A stretch of 64,000 nt of DNA from Branchiostoma lanceolatum. Taxonomy: Eukaryota > Chordata > Leptocardii > Amphioxiformes > Branchiostomatidae. The number at the start of each line of letters is the position of its first letter. Position 1 is the stretch's first letter. The translations under genes were made by a program, and so were the position numbers. Positions 49,018 to 61,000 of this stretch are shown in pieces. The stretch lies in NCBI RefSeq assembly GCF_035083965.1, contig NC_089722.1:38487958-38551957 (forward strand), written 5' to 3'. Under the pieces are notes generated by a model. That model had not been told where the DNA came from and made no database searches. It saw only the letters and a program-made list of their open reading frames with translations.

Positions 49018-52000
49018 GTCTTTTTGATTTTTTTTCTTTCAATCATTGGAAAAGGTGGCTATAAGTAAGCCAGCAAAACATCATCTTTCGCCTACGGGCA
49101 CATGGCGTTGACAACACCCGATCCCGTTCGAACTCGGATAGTTAAGCAACGTCGAGTCCGGTCAGTGCCTGGATGGGAGACCTCCGGGGAACACCATTCT
49201 GTAGACGTCTTTTTGATTTTTTTTCTTTCAATCATTGGAACAAGTGGCTACAAGTAAGCCACCAAAACATCATCTTTCGCCTACGGCCACATCACGTTGA
49301 GAACACCCGATCCCGTTCGATCTCGGATAGTTAAGCAACGTCGAGTCCGGTCAGTACCTGGATGGGAGACCACTTGGGAACACCGGATGCTGTAGGCGTC
49401 TTTTTGATTTTTTTTCTTTCAATCATTGGAAAAGGTGGCTATAAGTTAGCCAGCAAAACATCATCTTTCGCCTACGGGCACATGGCGTTGACAACACCCG
49501 ATCCCGTTCGAACTCGGATAGTTAAGCAACGTCGAGTCCGGTCAGTGCCTGGATGGGAGACCTCCGGGGAACACCATTCTGTAGACGTCTTTTTGATTTT
49601 TTTTCTTTCAATCATTGGAACAAGTGGCTACAAGTAAGCCACCAAAACATCATCTTTCGCCTACGGCCACATCACGTTGAGAACACCCGATCCCGTTCGA
49701 TCTCGGATAGTTAAGCAACGTCGAGTCCGGTCAGTACCTGGATGGGAGACCACTTGGGAACACCGGATGCTGTAGGCGTCTTTTTGATTTTTTTTCTTTC
49801 AATCATTGGAAAAGGTGGCTATAAGTAAGCCAGCAAAACATCATCTTTCGCCTACGGGCACATGGCGTTGACAACACCCGATCCCGTTCGAACTCGGATA
49901 GTTAAGCAACGTCGAGTCCGGTCAGTGCCTGGATGGGAGACCTCCGGGGAACACCATTCTGTAGACGTCTTTTTGATTTTTTTTCTTTCAATCATTGGAA
50001 CAAGTGGCTACAAGTAAGCCACCAAAACATCATCTTTCGCCTACGGCCACATCACGTTGAGAACACCCGATCCCGTTCGATCTCGGATAGTTAAGCAACG
50101 TCGAGTCCGGTCAGTACCTGGATGGGAGACCACTTGGGAACACCGGATGCTGTAGGCGTCTTTTTGATTTTTTTTCTTTCAATCATTGGAAAAGGTGGCT
50201 ATAAGTTAGCCAGCAAAACATCATCTTTCGCCTACGGGCACATGGCGTTGACAACACCCGATCCCGTTCGAACTCGGATAGTTAAGCAACGTCGAGTCCG
50301 GTCAGTGCCTGGATGGGAGACCTCCGGGGAACACCATTCTGTAGACGTCTTTTTGATTTTTTTTCTTTCAATCATTGGAACAAGTGGCTACAAGTAAGCC
50401 ACCAAAACATCATCTTTCGCCTACGGCCACATCACGTTGAGAACACCCGATCCCGTTCGATCTCGGATAGTTAAGCAACGTCGAGTCCGGTCAGTACCTG
50501 GATGGGAGACCACTTGGGAACACCGGATGCTGTAGGCGTCTTTTTGATTTTTTTTCTTTCAATCATTGGAAAAGGTGGCTATAAGTAAGCCAGCAAAACA
50601 TCATCTTTCGCCTACGGGCACATGGCGTTGACAACACCCGATCCCGTTCGAACTCGGATAGTTAAGCAACGTCGAGTCCGGTCAGTGCCTGGATGGGAGA
50701 CCTCCGGGGAACACCATTCTGTAGACGTCTTTTTGATTTTTTTTCTTTCAATCATTGGAACAAGTGGCTACAAGTAAGCCACCAAAACATCATCTTTCGC
50801 CTACGGCCACATCACGTTGAGAACACCCGATCCCGTTCGATCTCGGATAGTTAAGCAACGTCGAGTCCGGTCAGTACCTGGATGGGAGACCACTTGGGAA
50901 CACCGGATGCTGTAGGCGTCTTTTTGATTTTTTTTCTTTCAATCATTGGAAAAGGTGGCTATAAGTAAGCCAGCAAAACATCATCTTTCGCCTACGGGCA
51001 CATGGCGTTGACAACACCCGATCCCGTTCGAACTCGGATAGTTAAGCAACGTCGAGTCCGGTCAGTGCCTGGATGGGAGACCTCCGGGGAACACCATTCT
51101 GTAGACGTCTTTTTGATTTTTTTTCTTTCAATCATTGGAACAAGTGGCTACAAGTAAGCCACCAAAACATCATCTTTCGCCTACGGCCACATCACGTTGA
51201 GAACACCCGATCCCGTTCGATCTCGGATAGTTAAGCAACGTCGAGTCCGGTCAGTACCTGGATGGGAGACCACTTGGGAACACCGGATGCTGTAGGCGTC
51301 TTTTTGATTTTTTTTCTTTCAATCATTGGAAAAGGTGGCTATAAGTTAGCCAGCAAAACATCATCTTTCGCCTACGGGCACATGGCGTTGACAACACCCG
51401 ATCCCGTTCGAACTCGGATAGTTAAGCAACGTCGAGTCCGGTCAGTGCCTGGATGGGAGACCTCCGGGGAACACCATTCTGTAGACGTCTTTTTGATTTT
51501 TTTTCTTTCAATCATTGGAACAAGTGGCTACAAGTAAGCCACCAAAACATCATCTTTCGCCTACGGCCACATCACGTTGAGAACACCCGATCCCGTTCGA
51601 TCTCGGATAGTTAAGCAACGTCGAGTCCGGTCAGTACCTGGATGGGAGACCACTTGGGAACACCGGATGCTGTAGGCGTCTTTTTGATTTTTTTTCTTTC
51701 AATCATTGGAAAAGGTGGCTATAAGTAAGCCAGCAAAACATCATCTTTCGCCTACGGGCACATGGCGTTGACAACACCCGATCCCGTTCGAACTCGGATA
51801 GTTAAGCAACGTCGAGTCCGGTCAGTGCCTGGATGGGAGACCTCCGGGGAACACCATTCTGTAGACGTCTTTTTGATTTTTTTTCTTTCAATCATTGGAA
51901 CAAGTGGCTACAAGTAAGCCACCAAAACATCATCTTTCGCCTACGGCCACATCACGTTGAGAACACCCGATCCCGTTCGATCTCGGATAGTTAAGCAACG

Positions 52001-55000
52001 TCGAGTCCGGTCAGTACCTGGATGGGAGACCACTTGGGAACACCGGATGCTGTAGGCGTCTTTTTGATTTTTTTTCTTTCAATCATTGGAAAAGGTGGCT
52101 ATAAGTTAGCCAGCAAAACATCATCTTTCGCCTACGGGCACATGGCGTTGACAACACCCGATCCCGTTCGAACTCGGATAGTTAAGCAACGTCGAGTCCG
52201 GTCAGTGCCTGGATGGGAGACCTCCGGGGAACACCATTCTGTAGACGTCTTTTTGATTTTTTTTCTTTCAATCATTGGAACAAGTGGCTACAAGTAAGCC
52301 ACCAAAACATCATCTTTCGCCTACGGCCACATCACGTTGAGAACACCCGATCCCGTTCGATCTCGGATAGTTAAGCAACGTCGAGTCCGGTCAGTACCTG
52401 GATGGGAGACCACTTGGGAACACCGGATGCTGTAGGCGTCTTTTTGATTTTTTTTCTTTCAATCATTGGAAAAGGTGGCTATAAGTAAGCCAGCAAAACA
52501 TCATCTTTCGCCTACGGGCACATGGCGTTGACAACACCCGATCCCGTTCGAACTCGGATAGTTAAGCAACGTCGAGTCCGGTCAGTGCCTGGATGGGAGA
52601 CCTCCGGGGAACACCATTCTGTAGACGTCTTTTTGATTTTTTTTCTTTCAATCATTGGAACAAGTGGCTACAAGTAAGCCACCAAAACATCATCTTTCGC
52701 CTACGGCCACATCACGTTGAGAACACCCGATCCCGTTCGATCTCGGATAGTTAAGCAACGTCGAGTCCGGTCAGTACCTGGATGGGAGACCACTTGGGAA
52801 CACCGGATGCTGTAGGCGTCTTTTTGATTTTTTTTCTTTCAATCATTGGAAAAGGTGGCTATAAGTAAGCCAGCAAAACATCATCTTTCGCCTACGGGCA
52901 CATGGCGTTGACAACACCCGATCCCGTTCGAACTCGGATAGTTAAGCAACGTCGAGTCCGGTCAGTGCCTGGATGGGAGACCTCCGGGGAACACCATTCT
53001 GTAGACGTCTTTTTGATTTTTTTTCTTTCAATCATTGGAACAAGTGGCTACAAGTAAGCCACCAAAACATCATCTTTCGCCTACGGCCACATCACGTTGA
53101 GAACACCCGATCCCGTTCGATCTCGGATAGTTAAGCAACGTCGAGTCCGGTCAGTACCTGGATGGGAGACCACTTGGGAACACCGGATGCTGTAGGCGTC
53201 TTTTTGATTTTTTTTCTTTCAATCATTGGAAAAGGTGGCTATAAGTAAGCCAGCAAAACATCATCTTTCGCCTACGGGCACATGGCGTTGACAACACCCG
53301 ATCCCGTTCGAACTCGGATAGTTAAGCAACGTCGAGTCCGGTCAGTGCCTGGATGGGAGACCTCCGGGGAACACCATTCTGTAGACGTCTTTTTGATTTT
53401 TTTTCTTTCAATCATTGGAACAAGTGGCTACAAGTAAGCCACCAAAACATCATCTTTCGCCTACGGCCACATCACGTTGAGAACACCCGATCCCGTTCGA
53501 TCTCGGATAGTTAAGCAACGTCGAGTCCGGTCAGTACCTGGATGGGAGACCACTTGGGAACACCGGATGCTGTAGGCGTCTTTTTGATTTTTTTTCTTTC
53601 AATCATTGGAAAAGGTGGCTATAAGTAAGCCAGCAAAACATCATCTTTCGCCTACGGGCACATGGCGTTGACAACACCCGATCCCGTTCGAACTCGGATA
53701 GTTAAGCAACGTCGAGTCCGGTCAGTGCCTGGATGGGAGACCTCCGGGGAACACCATTCTGTAGACGTCTTTTTGATTTTTTTTCTTTCAATCATTGGAA
53801 CAAGTGGCTACAAGTAAGCCACCAAAACATCATCTTTCGCCTACGGCCACATCACGTTGAGAACACCCGATCCCGTTCGATCTCGGATAGTTAAGCAACG
53901 TCGAGTCCGGTCAGTACCTGGATGGGAGACCACTTGGGAACACCGGATGCTGTAGGCGTCTTTTTGATTTTTTTTCTTTCAATCATTGGAAAAGGTGGCT
54001 ATAAGTAAGCCAGCAAAACATCATCTTTCGCCTACGGGCACATGGCGTTGACAACACCCGATCCCGTTCGAACTCGGATAGTTAAGCAACGTCGAGTCCG
54101 GTCAGTGCCTGGATGGGAGACCTCCGGGGAACACCATTCTGTAGACGTCTTTTTGATTTTTTTTCTTTCAATCATTGGAACAAGTGGCTACAAGTAAGCC
54201 ACCAAAACATCATCTTTCGCCTACGGCCACATCACGTTGAGAACACCCGATCCCGTTCGATCTCGGATAGTTAAGCAACGTCGAGTCCGGTCAGTACCTG
54301 GATGGGAGACCACTTGGGAACACCGGATGCTGTAGGCGTCTTTTTGATTTTTTTTCTTTCAATCATTGGAAAAGGTGGCTATAAGTAAGCCAGCAAAACA
54401 TCATCTTTCGCCTACGGGCACATGGCGTTGACAACACCCGATCCCGTTCGAACTCGGATAGTTAAGCAACGTCGAGTCCGGTCAGTGCCTGGATGGGAGA
54501 CCTCCGGGGAACACCATTCTGTAGACGTCTTTTTGATTTTTTTTCTTTCAATCATTGGAACAAGTGGCTACAAGTAAGCCACCAAAACATCATCTTTCGC
54601 CTACGGCCACATCACGTTGAGAACACCCGATCCCGTTCGATCTCGGATAGTTAAGCAACGTCGAGTCCGGTCAGTACCTGGATGGGAGACCACTTGGGAA
54701 CACCGGATGCTGTAGGCGTCTTTTTGATTTTTTTTCTTTCAATCATTGGAAAAGGTGGCTATAAGTAAGCCAGCAAAACATCATCTTTCGCCTACGGGCA
54801 CATGGCGTTGACAACACCCGATCCCGTTCGAACTCGGATAGTTAAGCAACGTCGAGTCCGGTCAGTGCCTGGATGGGAGACCTCCGGGGAACACCATTCT
54901 GTAGACGTCTTTTTGATTTTTTTTCTTTCAATCATTGGAACAAGTGGCTACAAGTAAGCCACCAAAACATCATCTTTCGCCTACGGCCACATCACGTTGA

Positions 55001-58000
55001 GAACACCCGATCCCGTTCGATCTCGGATAGTTAAGCAACGTCGAGTCCGGTCAGTACCTGGATGGGAGACCACTTGGGAACACCGGATGCTGTAGGCGTC
55101 TTTTTGATTTTTTTTCTTTCAATCATTGGAAAAGGTGGCTATAAGTAAGCCAGCAAAACATCATCTTTCGCCTACGGGCACATGGCGTTGACAACACCCG
55201 ATCCCGTTCGAACTCGGATAGTTAAGCAACGTCGAGTCCGGTCAGTGCCTGGATGGGAGACCTCCGGGGAACACCATTCTGTAGACGTCTTTTTGATTTT
55301 TTTTCTTTCAATCATTGGAACAAGTGGCTACAAGTAAGCCACCAAAACATCATCTTTCGCCTACGGCCACATCACGTTGAGAACACCCGATCCCGTTCGA
55401 TCTCGGATAGTTAAGCAACGTCGAGTCCGGTCAGTACCTGGATGGGAGACCACTTGGGAACACCGGATGCTGTAGGCGTCTTTTTGATTTTTTTTCTTTC
55501 AATCATTGGAAAAGGTGGCTATAAGTAAGCCAGCAAAACATCATCTTTCGCCTACGGGCACATGGCGTTGACAACACCCGATCCCGTTCGAACTCGGATA
55601 GTTAAGCAACGTCGAGTCCGGTCAGTGCCTGGATGGGAGACCTCCGGGGAACACCATTCTGTAGACGTCTTTTTGATTTTTTTTCTTTCAATCATTGGAA
55701 CAAGTGGCTACAAGTAAGCCACCAAAACATCATCTTTCGCCTACGGCCACATCACGTTGAGAACACCCGATCCCGTTCGATCTCGGATAGTTAAGCAACG
55801 TCGAGTCCGGTCAGTACCTGGATGGGAGACCACTTGGGAACACCGGATGCTGTAGGCGTCTTTTTGATTTTTTTTCTTTCAATCATTGGAAAAGGTGGCT
55901 ATAAGTAAGCCAGCAAAACATCATCTTTCGCCTACGGGCACATGGCGTTGACAACACCCGATCCCGTTCGAACTCGGATAGTTAAGCAACGTCGAGTCCG
56001 GTCAGTGCCTGGATGGGAGACCTCCGGGGAACACCATTCTGTAGACGTCTTTTTGATTTTTTTTCTTTCAATCATTGGAACAAGTGGCTACAAGTAAGCC
56101 ACCAAAACATCATCTTTCGCCTACGGCCACATCACGTTGAGAACACCCGATCCCGTTCGATCTCGGATAGTTAAGCAACGTCGAGTCCGGTCAGTACCTG
56201 GATGGGAGACCACTTGGGAACACCGGATGCTGTAGGCGTCTTTTTGATTTTTTTTCTTTCAATCATTGGAAAAGGTGGCTATAAGTAAGCCAGCAAAACA
56301 TCATCTTTCGCCTACGGGCACATGGCGTTGACAACACCCGATCCCGTTCGAACTCGGATAGTTAAGCAACGTCGAGTCCGGTCAGTGCCTGGATGGGAGA
56401 CCTCCGGGGAACACCATTCTGTAGACGTCTTTTTGATTTTTTTTCTTTCAATCATTGGAACAAGTGGCTACAAGTAAGCCACCAAAACATCATCTTTCGC
56501 CTACGGCCACATCACGTTGAGAACACCCGATCCCGTTCGATCTCGGATAGTTAAGCAACGTCGAGTCCGGTCAGTACCTGGATGGGAGACCACTTGGGAA
56601 CACCGGATGCTGTAGGCGTCTTTTTGATTTTTTTTCTTTCAATCATTGGAAAAGGTGGCTATAAGTAAGCCAGCAAAACATCATCTTTCGCCTACGGGCA
56701 CATGGCGTTGACAACACCCGATCCCGTTCGAACTCGGATAGTTAAGCAACGTCGAGTCCGGTCAGTGCCTGGATGGGAGACCTCCGGGGAACACCATTCT
56801 GTAGACGTCTTTTTGATTTTTTTTCTTTCAATCATTGGAACAAGTGGCTACAAGTAAGCCACCAAAACATCATCTTTCGCCTACGGCCACATCACGTTGA
56901 GAACACCCGATCCCGTTCGATCTCGGATAGTTAAGCAACGTCGAGTCCGGTCAGTACCTGGATGGGAGACCACTTGGGAACACCGGATGCTGTAGGCGTC
57001 TTTTTGATTTTTTTTCTTTCAATCATTGGAAAAGGTGGCTATAAGTAAGCCAGCAAAACATCATCTTTCGCCTACGGGCACATGGCGTTGACAACACCCG
57101 ATCCCGTTCGAACTCGGATAGTTAAGCAACGTCGAGTCCGGTCAGTGCCTGGATGGGAGACCTCCGGGGAACACCATTCTGTAGACGTCTTTTTGATTTT
57201 TTTTCTTTCAATCATTGGAACAAGTGGCTACAAGTAAGCCACCAAAACATCATCTTTCGCCTACGGCCACATCACGTTGAGAACACCCGATCCCGTTCGA
57301 TCTCGGATAGTTAAGCAACGTCGAGTCCGGTCAGTACCTGGATGGGAGACCACTTGGGAACACCGGATGCTGTAGGCGTCTTTTTGATTTTTTTTCTTTC
57401 AATCATTGGAAAAGGTGGCTATAAGTAAGCCAGCAAAACATCATCTTTCGCCTACGGGCACATGGCGTTGACAACACCCGATCCCGTTCGAACTCGGATA
57501 GTTAAGCAACGTCGAGTCCGGTCAGTGCCTGGATGGGAGACCTCCGGGGAACACCATTCTGTAGACGTCTTTTTGATTTTTTTTCTTTCAATCATTGGAA
57601 CAAGTGGCTACAAGTAAGCCACCAAAACATCATCTTTCGCCTACGGCCACATCACGTTGAGAACACCCGATCCCGTTCGATCTCGGATAGTTAAGCAACG
57701 TCGAGTCCGGTCAGTACCTGGATGGGAGACCACTTGGGAACACCGGATGCTGTAGGCGTCTTTTTGATTTTTTTTCTTTCAATCATTGGAAAAGGTGGCT
57801 ATAAGTAAGCCAGCAAAACATCATCTTTCGCCTACGGGCACATGGCGTTGACAACACCCGATCCCGTTCGAACTCGGATAGTTAAGCAACGTCGAGTCCG
57901 GTCAGTGCCTGGATGGGAGACCTCCGGGGAACACCATTCTGTAGACGTCTTTTTGATTTTTTTTCTTTCAATCATTGGAACAAGTGGCTACAAGTAAGCC

Positions 58001-61000
58001 ACCAAAACATCATCTTTCGCCTACGGCCACATCACGTTGAGAACACCCGATCCCGTTCGATCTCGGATAGTTAAGCAACGTCGAGTCCGGTCAGTACCTG
58101 GATGGGAGACCACTTGGGAACACCGGATGCTGTAGGCGTCTTTTTGATTTTTTTTCTTTCAATCATTGGAAAAGGTGGCTATAAGTAAGCCAGCAAAACA
58201 TCATCTTTCGCCTACGGGCACATGGCGTTGACAACACCCGATCCCGTTCGAACTCGGATAGTTAAGCAACGTCGAGTCCGGTCAGTGCCTGGATGGGAGA
58301 CCTCCGGGGAACACCATTCTGTAGACGTCTTTTTGATTTTTTTTCTTTCAATCATTGGAACAAGTGGCTACAAGTAAGCCACCAAAACATCATCTTTCGC
58401 CTACGGCCACATCACGTTGAGAACACCCGATCCCGTTCGATCTCGGATAGTTAAGCAACGTCGAGTCCGGTCAGTACCTGGATGGGAGACCACTTGGGAA
58501 CACCGGATGCTGTAGGCGTCTTTTTGATTTTTTTTCTTTCAATCATTGGAAAAGGTGGCTATAAGTAAGCCAGCAAAACATCATCTTTCGCCTACGGGCA
58601 CATGGCGTTGACAACACCCGATCCCGTTCGAACTCGGATAGTTAAGCAACGTCGAGTCCGGTCAGTGCCTGGATGGGAGACCTCCGGGGAACACCATTCT
58701 GTAGACGTCTTTTTGATTTTTTTTCTTTCAATCATTGGAACAAGTGGCTACAAGTAAGCCACCAAAACATCATCTTTCGCCTACGGCCACATCACGTTGA
58801 GAACACCCGATCCCGTTCGATCTCGGATAGTTAAGCAACGTCGAGTCCGGTCAGTACCTGGATGGGAGACCACTTGGGAACACCGGATGCTGTAGGCGTC
58901 TTTTTGATTTTTTTTCTTTCAATCATTGGAAAAGGTGGCTATAAGTAAGCCAGCAAAACATCATCTTTCGCCTACGGGCACATGGCGTTGACAACACCCG
59001 ATCCCGTTCGAACTCGGATAGTTAAGCAACGTCGAGTCCGGTCAGTGCCTGGATGGGAGACCTCCGGGGAACACCATTCTGTAGACGTCTTTTTGATTTT
59101 TTTTCTTTCAATCATTGGAACAAGTGGCTACAAGTAAGCCACCAAAACATCATCTTTCGCCTACGGCCACATCACGTTGAGAACACCCGATCCCGTTCGA
59201 TCTCGGATAGTTAAGCAACGTCGAGTCCGGTCAGTACCTGGATGGGAGACCACTTGGGAACACCGGATGCTGTAGGCGTCTTTTTGATTTTTTTTCTTTC
59301 AATCATTGGAAAAGGTGGCTATAAGTAAGCCAGCAAAACATCATCTTTCGCCTACGGGCACATGGCGTTGACAACACCCGATCCCGTTCGAACTCGGATA
59401 GTTAAGCAACGTCGAGTCCGGTCAGTGCCTGGATGGGAGACCTCCGGGGAACACCATTCTGTAGACGTCTTTTTGATTTTTTTTCTTTCAATCATTGGAA
59501 CAAGTGGCTACAAGTAAGCCACCAAAACATCATCTTTCGCCTACGGCCACATCACGTTGAGAACACCCGATCCCGTTCGATCTCGGATAGTTAAGCAACG
59601 TCGAGTCCGGTCAGTACCTGGATGGGAGACCACTTGGGAACACCGGATGCTGTAGGCGTCTTTTTGATTTTTTTTCTTTCAATCATTGGAAAAGGTGGCT
59701 ATAAGTAAGCCAGCAAAACATCATCTTTCGCCTACGGGCACATGGCGTTGACAACACCCGATCCCGTTCGAACTCGGATAGTTAAGCAACGTCGAGTCCG
59801 GTCAGTGCCTGGATGGGAGACCTCCGGGGAACACCATTCTGTAGACGTCTTTTTGATTTTTTTTCTTTCAATCATTGGAACAAGTGGCTACAAGTAAGCC
59901 ACCAAAACATCATCTTTCGCCTACGGCCACATCACGTTGAGAACACCCGATCCCGTTCGATCTCGGATAGTTAAGCAACGTCGAGTCCGGTCAGTACCTG
60001 GATGGGAGACCACTTGGGAACACCGGATGCTGTAGGCGTCTTTTTGATTTTTTTTCTTTCAATCATTGGAAAAGGTGGCTATAAGTAAGCCAGCAAAACA
60101 TCATCTTTCGCCTACGGGCACATGGCGTTGACAACACCCGATCCCGTTCGAACTCGGATAGTTAAGCAACGTCGAGTCCGGTCAGTGCCTGGATGGGAGA
60201 CCTCCGGGGAACACCATTCTGTAGACGTCTTTTTGATTTTTTTTCTTTCAATCATTGGAACAAGTGGCTACAAGTAAGCCACCAAAACATCATCTTTCGC
60301 CTACGGCCACATCACGTTGAGAACACCCGATCCCGTTCGATCTCGGATAGTTAAGCAACGTCGAGTCCGGTCAGTACCTGGATGGGAGACCACTTGGGAA
60401 CACCGGATGCTGTAGGCGTCTTTTTGATTTTTTTTCTTTCAATCATTGGAAAAGGTGGCTATAAGTAAGCCAGCAAAACATCATCTTTCGCCTACGGGCA
60501 CATGGCGTTGACAACACCCGATCCCGTTCGAACTCGGATAGTTAAGCAACGTCGAGTCCGGTCAGTGCCTGGATGGGAGACCTCCGGGGAACACCATTCT
60601 GTAGACGTCTTTTTGATTTTTTTTCTTTCAATCATTGGAACAAGTGGCTACAAGTAAGCCACCAAAACATCATCTTTCGCCTACGGCCACATCACGTTGA
60701 GAACACCCGATCCCGTTCGATCTCGGATAGTTAAGCAACGTCGAGTCCGGTCAGTACCTGGATGGGAGACCACTTGGGAACACCGGATGCTGTAGGCGTC
60801 TTTTTGATTTTTTTTCTTTCAATCATTGGAAAAGGTGGCTATAAGTAAGCCAGCAAAACATCATCTTTCGCCTACGGGCACATGGCGTTGACAACACCCG
60901 ATCCCGTTCGAACTCGGATAGTTAAGCAACGTCGAGTCCGGTCAGTGCCTGGATGGGAGACCTCCGGGGAACACCATTCTGTAGACGTCTTTTTGATTTT

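Noticed and set aside
37837-52297. Eleven identical 91-codon ORFs across the 5S array
   Set aside because: They start in box C of the type A gene and run through spacer and type B gene. They are open only where the spacer base makes TTAGCC instead of TAAGCC. This is rRNA gene sequence, not coding.
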